Positions 8,495 to 16,796 are shown, counted from the stretch's first letter. The stretch is 64,000 nucleotides of DNA from Kitasatospora albolonga (GCA_002082585.1 CP020563.1:5946001-6010000); one strand, 5' to 3'. Notes: generated from the sequence alone by a model not told the origin. A program made the numbers and translations.

Positions 8495-9154
8495 GTGCTC
8501 ACCGAACTGTTCACGCCCTCCGTCCAGCATGCGCTCGACCTCGTCGGGATCTTCGTCTTCGCGATCTCGGGCGCGCTGCTCGCCGTACGCAAGAACTTCG
8601 ATGTCTTCGGCATCGCGGTCCTCGCCGAGGTGACAGCGCTGGGCGGAGGGCTGTTCCGTGATGTGATGATCGGCGCGATCCCGCCCGCCGCCTTCACCGA
8701 CCTCGGCTACTTCATCACCCCGCTCTTCGCCGCCGGACTGGTCTTCTTCCTCCACCCGCACGTGGAGCGCATCCAGGCCGGTGTCAACGTCTTCGACGCG
8801 GCGGGGCTCGGCCTGTTCTGCGTGACGGGGACGGTGAAGGCGTACGAGTACGGCCTCGGGCTCACGGCCTCGGCGGCGCTCGGGCTGGCCACGGCGGTCG
8901 GCGGCGGTGTGCTGCGGGACGTCCTGGCCAACGAGGTGCCCTCGCTGCTGCGCTGGGACCGCGACCTGTACGCGGTGCCCGCGATCGTCGGCGCGACCAT
9001 GGTCGTCCTGTGCATCCGCTTCGACACCCTCAACGCCTTCACCAGCGGCGCGGCCGTCATCGCCGCCTTCACGCTGCGGCTGCTGGCCCTGCGCTTCCAC
9101 TGGCGGGCACCGCGTGCGTACAACCGCTCCTCGGCGCGGGCGGAGGAGGCATAG
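8495..9154 (+). CDS. Trimeric intracellular cation channel (TRIC)-like / UPF0126 membrane protein
   Basis: 219 residues from GTG. It has about seven hydrophobic spans arranged as two repeats. Each repeat carries the family glycine/arginine motif: EVTALGGGLFRDVMIG in the first and LATAVGGGVLRDVLANEVPS in the second, which is the UPF0126 (YadS/YicG) hallmark. Bacterial members have been shown to be homotrimeric cation channels related to animal TRIC. No purine-rich ribosome site is evident; a CACAAT box ends six bases before the GTG, so the transcript may be leaderless. The gap from the ABC operon is only 18 bp, but function gives no reason to link them. Confidence 0.85.
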   Translation: MLTELFTPSVQHALDLVGIFVFAISGALLAVRKNFDVFGIAVLAEVTALGGGLFRDVMIGAIPPAAFTDLGYFITPLFAAGLVFFLHPHVERIQAGVNVFDAAGLGLFCVTGTVKAYEYGLGLTASAALGLATAVGGGVLRDVLANEVPSLLRWDRDLYAVPAIVGATMVVLCIRFDTLNAFTSGAAVIAAFTLRLLALRFHWRAPRAYNRSSARAEEA

Positions 9155-9188
9155 GGCCTCTCGGGATGTGATCGGCGCCCCAAAAAGC

Positions 9189-9200
9189 TACCGCTCAGTA
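9189..9200. promoter_or_regulatory. TetR-type operator candidate TACCGCTCAGTA before the thioesterase gene
   Basis: The 12-mer has TAC/GTA ends and the TACyGnnCrGTA layout typical of sites for TetR-family regulators of acyl-CoA metabolism. It coincides with the -35 position of a promoter whose -10 box TACCGT (9213-9218) ends seven bases before the ATG. Binding here would block polymerase. Confidence 0.45.
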
Positions 9201-9225
9201 ATGCAGTCCGTGTACCGTGCATGCC

Positions 9226-10098
9226 ATGGCACAGGCAGCGACAGAGGCGGCGGCGCAGACCGCCCCGGCAACCATCGGCGACAGCGAGTTCGACCGGGAC
9301 ACCGCGGTCACCCTGCGCGAGGAAGGCGTCTACGACGCCGAGCTCTCGGCGGGCTGGACCATCATCCACGCCGTCAACGGCGGCTACCTGCTGGCTCTCC
9401 TCGGCCGTGCGCTGGGCGAGGCCCTGCCGCACTCCGACCCGTTCTCCGTCTCGGCCCACTACCTCACCGCCTCCGTCCCCGGACCCGCGGTGATCCGGAC
9501 CCAGACCGTCCGCACCGGCCGCACGCTCTCCACCGGGCAGGCGTCCCTCTTCCAGTACGCCGAGGACGGCAGCGAGATCGAGCGCATCCGGGTCCTCGCC
9601 ACCTACGGCGACCTGGACACCCTCCCCGACGACGTACGCACCACCGCCCTGCCGCCCGCCATGCCCGACCGGGACCACTGCCTCGGCCCGAGCGACGGCG
9701 CGCCGAAGATCCCCGGCAGCTCCGCCATCACCGACCGCCTCGACATCAAGCTGGACCCGGCCACCGTCGGCTGGGCCGTCGGCGCCCCGTCCGGCAAGGG
9801 CGAGATGCGCGGCTGGTTCGGCCTCGCGGACGGCCGCGACCCCGACGCGCTCTCCCTGCTGCTCACCGTGGACGCCCTGCCGCCGACCTCGTTCGAGCTG
9901 GGCCTCACCGGCTGGACCCCCACCGTCGAGCTCACCACCCACATCCGCTGCCGCCCGGCCCCGGGCCCGCTGCGGGTCTCCATCACCACCCGCAACCTCG
10001 CGGGCGGCTTCCTGGAGGAGGACGCGGAGGTCTGGGACAGCGCCGACCGCCTCGTCGCCCAGTCCCGCCAGCTGGCGAAGGCGCCGCGCGCGAAGTGA
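9226..10098 (+). CDS. Acyl-CoA thioesterase-like hotdog protein
   Basis: 290 residues from the ATG; a GTG three codons earlier is an alternative. Residues about 10-290 look like a double hotdog fold (4HBT_3/TesB-like): GWTIIHAVNGGYLLALLGRAL at the first helix, then FSVSAHYLTASVPGPAVIRT, and a second half with TVELTTHIRCRPAPGPLRVSITTRNLAGGFLEEDAEVWDS. Members hydrolyse acyl-CoA thioesters in the cytoplasm; the natural substrate is unknown. No ribosome site is seen, so the mRNA may be leaderless. The convergent TetR gene lies close, and the operator candidate upstream shares TCAGTAA with a site in the TetR promoter, so this regulator may control it. Confidence 0.8.
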   Translation: MAQAATEAAAQTAPATIGDSEFDRDTAVTLREEGVYDAELSAGWTIIHAVNGGYLLALLGRALGEALPHSDPFSVSAHYLTASVPGPAVIRTQTVRTGRTLSTGQASLFQYAEDGSEIERIRVLATYGDLDTLPDDVRTTALPPAMPDRDHCLGPSDGAPKIPGSSAITDRLDIKLDPATVGWAVGAPSGKGEMRGWFGLADGRDPDALSLLLTVDALPPTSFELGLTGWTPTVELTTHIRCRPAPGPLRVSITTRNLAGGFLEEDAEVWDSADRLVAQSRQLAKAPRAK

Positions 10099-10142
10099 AG
10101 TAGGGCGTACGCGACGGAGAAGGCCGTACAGGCGTAGACGTA

Positions 10143-10249
10143 CGGGAACGGCTTCCGCGCCCGTCCGGGGCATCCCGGGCGGGCGCGCCGTTGTTCGGTC
10201 CCGGCGGACGCGGAAGGTTCGGTCCCGGCGGACGCGGAAGCCGTTCCCG
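10143..10249. terminator. Spaced 17-bp inverted repeat between convergent genes
   Basis: CGGGAACGGCTTCCGCG at 10143-10159 has its exact reverse complement at 10233-10249, with 73 bp between. It fills the gap between the thioesterase gene and the convergent TetR gene. It may be a bidirectional transcript barrier, although the loop is long for a classical terminator. The right arm overlaps a tandem repeat. Confidence 0.5.
10193..10240. repeat. Two perfect 24-bp tandem repeats in a convergent intergenic region
   Basis: Units 10193-10216 and 10217-10240 are identical. Shorter related GGTCCCGG/AGTCCCGGGCGGGCGC copies follow up to about 10310 and run into the end of the TetR gene, suggesting slippage-driven expansion. 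Confidence 0.8.
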
Positions 10250-10291
10250 GTGCCGCGCCGTCGCTCGGTCCCGGGCGGGCGCGCGCCGTCG

Positions 10292-10927
10292 TCAGTCCCG
10301 GGCGGGCGCCTCGTCGAGCCAGTGGGCGCGGCCGATCGACACCAGCCGCAGCCGCCGTTTGGTCCGCCGGACCACCTCCCGCTCACGCTCCGGGCCTGCC
10401 TCCAGGAGGGCGGAGGCGGTCATAACCATGTGGTCCACGTAGAACCCGCCCAGCATCAGCAGATCCTCCTCGCTCCACCCCGCCGCCCCCGGCTCCTGGC
10501 CGAGTGCGCACGCCACCTCCTCCGCGAACCGGAACAGCTGCGCCGCGATGGCCTCGCGCACCGGGCCCACCCCGCCGTGCTGCTCCCGGGCGATGAACCG
10601 GAAGTGGGCGGGCTGCGCCGCGACATGGCGCGCTATCACCTCCACGCTGCGGTCCACCCGCTCCTCGCTGTCGCCCGTCTCCACGAGCACCGCGGCGATC
10701 AGCCCGTGCAGGCTGCCCAGCGTCTCCTCCACCAGGGCCACCCCGAGGGCGGCGGTGTCCTCGAAGTGCCGGTAGAAGGCGGTGGGGGTGACCCCGGCGG
10801 CCCGGGTCACCTCCCGGAGCCCCAGGCTGCTCAGGCTCTGGTGCTCCAGCAGCCCGAGCGCTGCGTCCAGCAGGGACTGGCGGGTCCTCAGCTTCCGGGT
10901 CTGGCGAATGCCGACGGTGTGACTCAT
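10292..10927 (-). CDS. TetR-family transcriptional regulator
   Basis: 211 residues. The N-terminal helix-turn-helix is clear: RTRQSLLDAALGLLEHQSLSSLGLREVTRAAGVTPTAFYRHFEDTAALGVALVEE (about residues 14-68). The YRHF motif is the end of the recognition helix. The C-terminal ligand domain is helical and contains FRFIAREQHGGVGPVREAIAAQ, a pattern common in regulators of fatty-acid genes. It probably represses nearby targets and itself; TCAGTAAACA lies just 6 bp before its start codon. Likely partners are the convergent thioesterase gene and the divergent small membrane genes. The ligand cannot be inferred from sequence. Confidence 0.9.
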   Translation of the reverse strand: MSHTVGIRQTRKLRTRQSLLDAALGLLEHQSLSSLGLREVTRAAGVTPTAFYRHFEDTAALGVALVEETLGSLHGLIAAVLVETGDSEERVDRSVEVIARHVAAQPAHFRFIAREQHGGVGPVREAIAAQLFRFAEEVACALGQEPGAAGWSEEDLLMLGGFYVDHMVMTASALLEAGPEREREVVRRTKRRLRLVSIGRAHWLDEAPARD

Positions 10928-10932
10928 GCCAT

Positions 10933-10998
10933 TCAGTAAACAACCGTTCTCCGAGTCGAGGAAGGGGCCGGAGGTTTAGTCTGGTGAGTCAGTGAACA
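10933..10998. promoter_or_regulatory. Intergenic region between TetR gene and divergent small membrane gene with repeated TCAGTrAACA
   Basis: TCAGTAAACA (10933-10942) and TCAGTGAACA (10989-10998) are direct copies with one difference, 56 bp apart, one near each divergent gene. They could be half-sites of the TetR protein's operator. No full palindrome was found, so this is tentative. Confidence 0.35.
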
Positions 10999-11056
10999 CT
11001 CGTACTCCGAACGGCTTTCGTCGTCGCACAGCTCCGTCGCACAGAGAGGTTCCGCC

Positions 11057-11212
11057 GTGCTCGTCCTCGTCGCCGCGCTGTTGCTCCTGGGTATCGCCCT
11101 CGGGGCGGTCGCTCAGCTTCCGGTCCCGGTCTCCCTGGCCGCCGGGAGCGTGATCGGTGTCTGGCTGCTGATCTTCGCCGCCCGGGAACGCCACGCCCGC
11201 CGCACCCGCTGA
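11057..11212 (+). CDS. Small two-helix membrane protein (51 residues)
   Basis: A 51-residue product from GTG, with GAGAGGT six bases before it. The sequence is almost entirely two hydrophobic segments (about residues 2-19 and 25-43) joined by AQLPVPV and ending in the basic tail RERHARRTR, which should stay in the cytoplasm. Third positions are G/C-rich and the ribosome site is good, so it appears to be real. It is divergent from the TetR gene with 129 bp between them and could be in its regulon. Function is unknown. Confidence 0.65.
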   Translation: MLVLVAALLLLGIALGAVAQLPVPVSLAAGSVIGVWLLIFAARERHARRTR

Positions 11213-11349
11213 CCCGCACCCGTATCCGTACGTGCTGATCCGCACTCGCAGTCCGTACCTGCTGATCCGCCCCACAGCCCGCTGATCCACACGCACACCC
11301 GCACCCGCCGAGCCCGCCCCGACCGGACCGATCCGAAGGAGCTCGCACC

Positions 11350-11703
11350 ATGACCCTCACCCTCATCGACCGCGTCCGCCGTACGGACGATGCCATCGAC
11401 CAGGACACCGCCGCCCCGGGCGCGGCGCCGGAGAAGACCCCGGCCCCCGCTGCCCGCCGGGCCGTCGGCCGGGAGGCGGACGGGCTTGCCGTCGCCTCCT
11501 TCGTCCTCGGCCTCGTCGGCCTGCTGGTGTTCAACCTGCTCCTCGGCCCTGCCGCGATCGTGATGGCGCTGCTGGCCCTGGCCCGCCGCACCCGCCGCCC
11601 CGGCCGCGCCCGGCTCGGCCTCGCACTCGGCGTCGCCGACCTCGTCGTGCTGGCCGTCCTGGTCTCCGTCAACGGCACGGTCGCCTGGAACCTGGGCGGC
11701 TGA
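11350..11703 (+). CDS. DUF4190-like small membrane protein
   Basis: 117 residues; AAGGAG is eight bases before the ATG. Residues 1-45 are charged and Pro/Ala-rich and presumably cytoplasmic. Residues about 48-117 contain two long hydrophobic segments, GLAVASFVLGLVGLLVFNLLLGPAAIVMALLALA and LGLALGVADLVVLAVLVSV, separated by a very basic loop. The GLAVASFVLGL start with a following glycine-rich helix pair is typical of DUF4190 proteins, which are common in streptomycetes and have no known role. The 137 bp before it contain imperfect CCGTACGTGCTGATCCGC-like repeats. Confidence 0.7.
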   Translation: MTLTLIDRVRRTDDAIDQDTAAPGAAPEKTPAPAARRAVGREADGLAVASFVLGLVGLLVFNLLLGPAAIVMALLALARRTRRPGRARLGLALGVADLVVLAVLVSVNGTVAWNLGG

Positions 11704-11766
11704 CGGGGGCGGTCCGGGACGTGCCCGCCCTGCGCCCCGCCCCGGACTCGTAGAATCGGCCCCACC

Positions 11767-12936
11767 ATGGCCTACCTCGACCACGCCGCGACCACGCCGA
11801 TGCTTCCCGAAGCGATCGAGGCGATGACCGCCCAGCTCGCCGTCACCGGCAACGCGTCCTCCCTGCACGCAGCCGGGCGCCGGGCCCGCCGTACCGTCGA
11901 GGAGTCCAGAGAAACCCTCGCCGACGCCCTCGGCGCCCGCCCCAGCGAGGTGGTGTTCACCTCCGGCGGCACCGAGGCCGACAACCTCGCGGTCAAGGGC
12001 CTGTACTGGTCCCGGCGCGACGCCGACCCCCGCCGTACCCGGGTCCTCGCGGGCCCCGTCGAGCACCACGCGGTCCTGGACGCCGTCGACTGGCTGGCCC
12101 AGCACGAGGGCGCCACCGTCGACTACCTCCCGGTCGACCGCCACGGCCGGGTCCACCCCGAGGACCTGCGCGCGGCGATCCTCCGCAACCCCGACGACGT
12201 CGCGATGATCACCGTGATGTGGGCGAACAACGAGATCGGCACGGTCATGCCGGTACGGGAACTGGCTTCGGTGGCCGCCGAGTTCGGGATTCCGATGCAC
12301 GCCGACGCGGTCCAGGCGTTCGGTCAGCTGGAGGTCGGCTTCGCCGCCTCCGGGCTGGCCGCGATGACGGTCAGCGGCCACAAGATCGGCGGCCCGTTCG
12401 GTATCGGCGCGCTGCTGCTGGGCCGCGACCACACCCCCGTACCCGTCCTGCACGGCGGCGGCCAGGAGCGGCACGTGCGCTCCGGCACCCTGGACGTGCC
12501 CGCCATCGCCTCCTTCGCGGTGGCCGGGCGGCTGGCCGCCGAGGGGCGCGAGCACTTCGCCCGGCGCGTCGGCGCGCTCCGCGACGACTTGGTGGCCGCC
12601 GTGCGCCACGCCGTCCCGGACGCCGTGCTCGGCGGCGACCCGGACCCGGCCGGGCGGCTCCCGGCCAACGCGCACTTCAGCTTCCCCGGCTGCGAGGGCG
12701 ACTCGCTCCTCCTCCTGCTGGACGCCCAGGGCATCGAGTGCTCCACCGGCTCCGCCTGCACCGCCGGGATCGCCCAGCCCAGCCACGTACTCCTGGCCAC
12801 CGGCACCGACCCGGACCTGGCCCGGGGCACCCTGCGCTTCTCGCTCGGCCACACCTCCACCGAGGACGATGTGAAGGCGCTGGCCCAGGCGATCGGCCCG
12901 GCGGTGGAGCGGGCGCGGACGGCCGGGCTCAGCTGA
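11767..12936 (+). CDS. Cysteine desulfurase (class V aminotransferase, NifS/IscS-like)
   Basis: 389 residues. It starts with [12 protein letters not shown], the usual N-terminus. The PLP-binding lysine lies in [17 protein letters not shown] and the catalytic cysteine in the [23 protein letters not shown] loop. It releases sulfur from L-cysteine as an enzyme-bound persulfide. The nearby mnmA gene, one gene away, strongly suggests that it feeds sulfur to tRNA 2-thiouridine formation, although an Fe-S role cannot be excluded. A TAGAAT -10 box ends ten bases before the ATG, leaving little room for a leader. Confidence 0.93.
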   Translation: MAYLDHAATTPMLPEAIEAMTAQLAVTGNASSLHAAGRRARRTVEESRETLADALGARPSEVVFTSGGTEADNLAVKGLYWSRRDADPRRTRVLAGPVEHHAVLDAVDWLAQHEGATVDYLPVDRHGRVHPEDLRAAILRNPDDVAMITVMWANNEIGTVMPVRELASVAAEFGIPMHADAVQAFGQLEVGFAASGLAAMTVSGHKIGGPFGIGALLLGRDHTPVPVLHGGGQERHVRSGTLDVPAIASFAVAGRLAAEGREHFARRVGALRDDLVAAVRHAVPDAVLGGDPDPAGRLPANAHFSFPGCEGDSLLLLLDAQGIECSTGSACTAGIAQPSHVLLATGTDPDLARGTLRFSLGHTSTEDDVKALAQAIGPAVERARTAGLS

Positions 12937-12942
12937 GGGCCG

Positions 12943-13665
12943 CTACTCCGCCTTCGCCGACGCGGAAGCCGAAGGCGCCGGTGAGGGCGGGGCCGTCGCC
13001 GCCCGCCGCACCAGCTTCAGATAGCGGTCCCAGTCCCAGTGCGGCCCCGGGTCCGTGTGGTCGGTGCCCGGCACCTCCACGTGCCCGATGATGTGCTCCC
13101 GGTCGACGGGTATGCCGTACCGCGCGCAGATCGACGCCGTGAGCCGCGCCGACGACTCGTACATCGCCTTCGTCAGGTCCTTCGGCCGGTCCACGAACCC
13201 CTCGTGCTCGATGCCGATCGCCCGCTCGTTGAAGGAGCGGTTGCCCGCCTGGTAGGCCACGTCCAGCTCGCGGATCATCTGCACCACCCGCCCGTCCTGG
13301 CCCACGATGTAGTGCGTCGCGGCCCGGTGGGCGGGGTCCTGGAAGACCCGCACCGCGCTGTCGAAGCTGCCCTGGGTGACATGGATGATCACGCGGTCGA
13401 TCCCGTAGTCGTCGGGGCGGTCCGCGCGCCGCCAGTTCGCCTCGGACGCGGCGATCCAGGTGGCGCCCGCGTAGTCCAGCTCCCCGGGCCTGCGCGGCTT
13501 CTCCACGCCCGGCACCCGCCACCACGCCCGCCGCACCTCGTCGCGAGCGAGCACGGCGGCGGTGCCTGCGGCCACCACCGCACCGCCGCCGATCAGCAGC
13601 CCGCGCCGGCTGACACCGCCCGAGGGCTTCTTCCGCGACGCCCGGGTGCTCCCGTTGTTCCCCAT
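12943..13665 (-). CDS. Tat-exported N-acetylmuramoyl-L-alanine amidase (Amidase_2/PGRP fold)
   Basis: 240 residues. The N-terminus has SRRGLLIGGGAVVAAGTAAVLA, a twin-arginine signal. The amidase domain covers about residues 65-220: the zinc histidine in DRVIIHVTQG, then ATHYIVGQDGRVVQM, AIGIEHEGFV, and HIIGHVEVPGTDHTDPGPHWDWD, with the second zinc histidine and the acidic ligand region. It should cleave the amide bond between MurNAc and the stem peptide in the cell wall. The tail is Ala/Ser-rich. It is convergent with the cysteine desulfurase gene (6 bp apart) and divergent from mnmA by 61 bp. Confidence 0.9.
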   Translation of the reverse strand: MGNNGSTRASRKKPSGGVSRRGLLIGGGAVVAAGTAAVLARDEVRRAWWRVPGVEKPRRPGELDYAGATWIAASEANWRRADRPDDYGIDRVIIHVTQGSFDSAVRVFQDPAHRAATHYIVGQDGRVVQMIRELDVAYQAGNRSFNERAIGIEHEGFVDRPKDLTKAMYESSARLTASICARYGIPVDREHIIGHVEVPGTDHTDPGPHWDWDRYLKLVRRAATAPPSPAPSASASAKAE

Positions 13666-13726
13666 GTGATCGTCAACGCTTATCCGCGAGCGTTCGGTTC
13701 CCGGCGACCCGTACCCTGGAGGGGCT

Positions 13727-14863
13727 ATGACTCAGACTTCCCAGCGCCCCCTGCGTGTCCTCGCCGCGATGTCGGGCGGCGTGGACTCCGCCGTCGCCGC
13801 TGCCCGCGCCGTCGAGGCGGGCCACGACGTGACCGGTGTCCACCTCGCCCTGTCCGCGAACCCCCAGTCCTTCCGGACCGGGGCGCGCGGCTGTTGCACC
13901 ATCGAGGACTCCCGGGACGCCCGCCGCGCGGCCGACGTCATCGGTATCCCCTTCTACGTCTGGGATCTGGCGGAACGCTTCCGCGAGGACGTGGTGGAGG
14001 ACTTCGTCGCGGAGTACGAGGCCGGGCGCACGCCCAACCCGTGCCTGCGCTGCAACGAGAAGATCAAGTTCGCCGCGCTGCTCGACAAGGCCCTCGCCCT
14101 CGGCTTCGACGCCGTCTGCACCGGCCACTACGCCACCGTCGTGCTCACCGAGGACGGCGGCCGCGAGCTGCACCGCGCCTCCGACATGGCCAAGGACCAG
14201 AGCTATGTGCTGGGCGTCCTGGACGAGAAGCAGCTCGCGCACGCCCTGTTCCCGCTCGGCGACACCCTCACCACCAAGGACGAGATCCGCGCCGAGGCCG
14301 AGCGCCGGGGCCTGGCCGTCGCCAAGAAGCCCGACAGCCACGACATCTGCTTCATCGCCGACGGCGACACCCAGGGCTTCCTGGCGAGCCGCCTCGGCGG
14401 CCCGGCCGAGGGCGACATCCTGGACGAGTCCGGTACGAAGCTGGGCACCCACGAGGGCGCGTTCGGCTTCACCATCGGCCAGCGCAAGGGCCTGAAGATC
14501 GGCCACCCCGCCCCCGATGGCAAGCCGCGCTACGTGCTCGACATCTCCCCGGTGAACAACACGGTCACCGTCGGCCCGGTCGAGGCCCTCGACGTGACCG
14601 CCCTGACCGCCATCAAGCCCCGTTGGTGCGGAACGCCCCCGGCCGGCCCGGGCACGTACACCGCCCAGCTCCGCGCCCACGGCGGCGAGTGCGAGGTCAC
14701 GGCCGAGCTGGTGGACGGCTCCGAACTGCACGTCACCTTCACCGAGCCGGTCCGGGGCGTGGCCCCCGGCCAGGCGGTCGTCCTCTACGACGGGACGCGC
14801 GTGGTCGGCTCGGCCACCATCGCGACGACGGTCCGCCGCGAGCGGGTGGCGACGGGGGCCTGA
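13727..14863 (+). CDS. mnmA: tRNA-specific 2-thiouridylase MnmA
   Basis: 378 residues. The PP-loop [15 protein letters not shown] near the N-terminus binds ATP. The catalytic cysteine pair is present: [12 protein letters not shown] (about residue 105) and [15 protein letters not shown] (about residue 205). The C-terminal beta-barrel contains the [15 protein letters not shown] segment. It thiolates U34 of the Lys, Glu and Gln tRNAs using sulfur from a cysteine desulfurase, and one is encoded just upstream. GGAGGGG precedes the ATG. The gene is essential or near-essential in many bacteria. Confidence 0.95.
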   Translation: MTQTSQRPLRVLAAMSGGVDSAVAAARAVEAGHDVTGVHLALSANPQSFRTGARGCCTIEDSRDARRAADVIGIPFYVWDLAERFREDVVEDFVAEYEAGRTPNPCLRCNEKIKFAALLDKALALGFDAVCTGHYATVVLTEDGGRELHRASDMAKDQSYVLGVLDEKQLAHALFPLGDTLTTKDEIRAEAERRGLAVAKKPDSHDICFIADGDTQGFLASRLGGPAEGDILDESGTKLGTHEGAFGFTIGQRKGLKIGHPAPDGKPRYVLDISPVNNTVTVGPVEALDVTALTAIKPRWCGTPPAGPGTYTAQLRAHGGECEVTAELVDGSELHVTFTEPVRGVAPGQAVVLYDGTRVVGSATIATTVRRERVATGA

Positions 14864-14874
14864 GCCCCGTCGCC

Positions 14875-15714
14875 TCACGACGCCTGGCGTACGTACGCGT
14901 CCCGGGCGAAGAAGTCCGCCAGCACCGGGGCGAGCACCTGGGGCGCCACCTCGTGCGTCTGGCCCGTCAGCGTACGGTGCCGGGCGCGCCGCAGGGCGTC
15001 CGCGAGCGTCCGGGTGGCGGCGCGGGCCGGGGCCGGGCTGAAGCCGCCGCAGACCACCAGCGTGCGGGCGGTGACGGCGGCGAACCGCTCGGCCGGGACC
15101 GCCCCGTCGCCCAGCAGCGCGTCGTCGTACGCCAGCGTGGGCGCCAGCGCCTCCAGCCCCGGCCACAGGGGCGCCCGCCGCATCCGGGCCACCGTCGCCG
15201 GGTCGACGCCCGCCGCGGAGAGGAACAGCTCCACCGCCCCCGCCCGGTCCCCGGCCGCCAGCAGCCGGTGCAGCCGGGCCGTGCGGCGGGCCTTGAGGAG
15301 GCGGCCGGAGGTCCCGGGGGTGTAGGGCGGCTCGTAGACGGCGAGCAACTCCACGGGGAGCCCGGCGGCGGCCGCCTCCAAGGCCAGCGCCCCGCCGGAG
15401 GACATGCCGAAGACCGAGGCCCCGGGGCCCGCCGCGGTGACGACGGCCGCCAGGTCCTCGATCTCCCGGCGCACGCCCGACGCCCCGCTGCCGTCCTCGG
15501 CGGGCTCCCGGCGCACGCCCGCCCCGCCGGAACCGCTGGCGCCCCGGCCCCGGCGGTCGTAGGTGACCACGGTGAAGCGCGGCGCCAGCAGGGCGGCCAG
15601 GGGCGCGTCGGTGGCCGCCCTGCTGAGCGCCCCGCCGACGAGCACCAGCGGTGGCCCCTCGCCCTGGCGGCGGCAGGCGATCGGGGTCCCGTCGGCGGAG
15701 AGAATCCTGTCCAT
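14875..15714 (-). CDS. Alpha/beta-hydrolase
   Basis: 279 residues. The fold is clear: PPLVLVGGALS oxyanion region, FTVVTYDRRGRGAS strand, and the nucleophile elbow GMSSGG (Ser about residue 117). The catalytic His is likely near the C-terminus in LTGQTHEVAPQVL. The substrate is unknown; many streptomycete relatives are esterases or epoxide-hydrolase-like. An oddity is a short insertion after GASGSGGAGVRRE in which the peptide SGxxGVRRE is duplicated, matching a 17-bp direct DNA repeat. The gene is convergent with mnmA. Confidence 0.85.
   Translation of the reverse strand: MDRILSADGTPIACRRQGEGPPLVLVGGALSRAATDAPLAALLAPRFTVVTYDRRGRGASGSGGAGVRREPAEDGSGASGVRREIEDLAAVVTAAGPGASVFGMSSGGALALEAAAAGLPVELLAVYEPPYTPGTSGRLLKARRTARLHRLLAAGDRAGAVELFLSAAGVDPATVARMRRAPLWPGLEALAPTLAYDDALLGDGAVPAERFAAVTARTLVVCGGFSPAPARAATRTLADALRRARHRTLTGQTHEVAPQVLAPVLADFFARDAYVRQAS
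15463..15521. repeat. 17-bp direct repeat inside the alpha/beta-hydrolase gene
   Basis: CTCCCGGCGCACGCCCG occurs at 15463-15479 and 15505-15521, 42 bp apart (14 codons), so the duplicated peptide stays in frame. It lengthens the surface loop before the nucleophile elbow. Confidence 0.85.
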
Positions 15715-15791
15715 GGGAGGGCAGACCGGGGCGGGCCCGGAAACTCATCGCCGGGCGGCGGGGAACTTCTCGGAGAGCGCCCCGCCGCAGG

Positions 15792-16136
15792 TCAGTCGGT
15801 CACCTTCACCGTCTCGTAGAAGCAGAAGTGGTCCTTGATCGCGGCGACTTCGGGCTTCGGCTCCGGGTAGGCCCAGACGAGATCGGCGGCGCCGGGGACC
15901 GACCAGTAGGAGGCGTCCCCCTTGAACGGACAGTGGGTGGTGGTCTCCGAAGGGGTGAGCAGTTCCGTACGGACGTCCTCGGGCGGCAGGTAGTAGCGGG
16001 CCGGACAGCCCGTCTCGCGCAGGACGAGGGGGCGGCGGCTCTCGGCCAGCACCTGCCCCTCGTGCACCGCCCTGACGCGCACGGTGCCCGGCTCGACGGT
16101 GATGTGGTGTCCTCGGGTGGCTCGGGTGGAAGTCAT
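15792..16136 (-). CDS. DUF427-domain protein
   Basis: 114 residues covering essentially one DUF427 domain: VRVRAVHEGQVLAESRRPLVLRE, then PARYYLPPEDVRTELL, THCPFKGDASYWSV and VWAYPEPKPEVAAIKDHFCFYETVKV. The CPFKGDAxYW stretch is the family hallmark. The fold is a small beta-barrel with no proven biochemical role. It is divergent from the LOG-like gene, with 107 bp between them. Confidence 0.85.
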   Translation of the reverse strand: MTSTRATRGHHITVEPGTVRVRAVHEGQVLAESRRPLVLRETGCPARYYLPPEDVRTELLTPSETTTHCPFKGDASYWSVPGAADLVWAYPEPKPEVAAIKDHFCFYETVKVTD

Positions 16137-16175
16137 GCCTGTTTCAGCGGCGTACGGGTCCGGAATCTTCCCCGC

Positions 16176-16198
16176 CCCGTGGACCGGCCCGTGGACCG
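16176..16198. repeat. 11-bp direct repeat in a divergent promoter region
   Basis: CCCGTGGACCG at 16176-16186 and 16188-16198, with a 12-bp period. It lies between the DUF427 gene and the LOG-like gene and could be a pair of protein-binding half-sites. Confidence 0.5.
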
Positions 16199-16231
16199 TG
16201 ACGCGGACGGGGGAATGTCCGAGGCGGGTCG

Positions 16232-16237
16232 TACGGT
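16232..16237 (+). promoter_or_regulatory. -10 box TACGGT placed for a leaderless transcript
   Basis: TACGGT ends six bases before the ATG at 16244 and there is no purine-rich ribosome site in the interval. The likely transcription start is then at or next to the A of the ATG. No good -35 box was seen. Confidence 0.45.
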
Positions 16238-16243
16238 GGCTCC

Positions 16244-16783
16244 ATGAACATCTGCGTCTTCCTCTCCGCCGCCGACCTCGACGACCGTTACACCGTGCCC
16301 GCCCGGGAGTTCGCGGAGCTGCTCGGCAGAGGCGGGCACACCCTGGTCTGGGGCGGGTCGGAGAGCGGCCTGATGAAGGTCGTCGCGGACGGGGTGCAGG
16401 CGGCGGGCGGGCGGCTGGTCGGCGTCTCGGTCGAGTTCCTGGCCGCGAGCGCCCGTACGAACGCCGACGAAATGGTGATCGCCCGCGACCTCGCCGAGCG
16501 CAAGGCGCTCCTCCTGGAGAAGGCCGACGCCGTCGTGATCATGGTCGGCGGGACCGGGACGCTGGACGAGGCCACCGAGATCCTGGAGCTGAAGAAGCAC
16601 GGCAAGCACACCAAGCCGGTCGTCCTGCTCAACACGGCGGGCTTCTACGACGGGCTGCGCGAGCAGTTCCAGCGGATGGAGGACGAGGGGTTCCTGCCCC
16701 TGCCCCTGACGGACCTGGTCTTCTTCGCCAAGGACGGGGTGGGGGCGCTGGCGTATCTGGAGGAGTCCGCCGGTCTCCAGTGA
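16244..16783 (+). CDS. LOG-family Rossmann-fold protein (TIGR00730-like)
   Basis: 179 residues. N-terminal MNICVFLSA strand, then LGRGGHTLVWGGSESGLMKVVADG and the nucleotide/phosphoribohydrolase motif region VIMVGGTGTLDEATEILELKKHGKHTKPVVLLN. The canonical motif is PGGxGTxxE; here the first proline is replaced by valine (VGGTGTLDE), while the glycines, threonine and glutamate are kept. Related LOG enzymes release free cytokinin bases from their nucleotides, and many bacterial members are broad nucleotide 5'-phosphoribohydrolases. A catalytic arginine before the motif is not obvious in the classical place, so activity should not be assumed. Confidence 0.8.
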   Translation: MNICVFLSAADLDDRYTVPAREFAELLGRGGHTLVWGGSESGLMKVVADGVQAAGGRLVGVSVEFLAASARTNADEMVIARDLAERKALLLEKADAVVIMVGGTGTLDEATEILELKKHGKHTKPVVLLNTAGFYDGLREQFQRMEDEGFLPLPLTDLVFFAKDGVGALAYLEESAGLQ

Positions 16784-16796
16784 TCACCGCTCCACC

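Noticed and set aside
13039..15819. A 926-residue plus-strand frame across mnmA and neighbours
   Set aside because: It runs antisense or out of frame over several recognisable genes and has Arg/Gly/Pro-rich noise composition.
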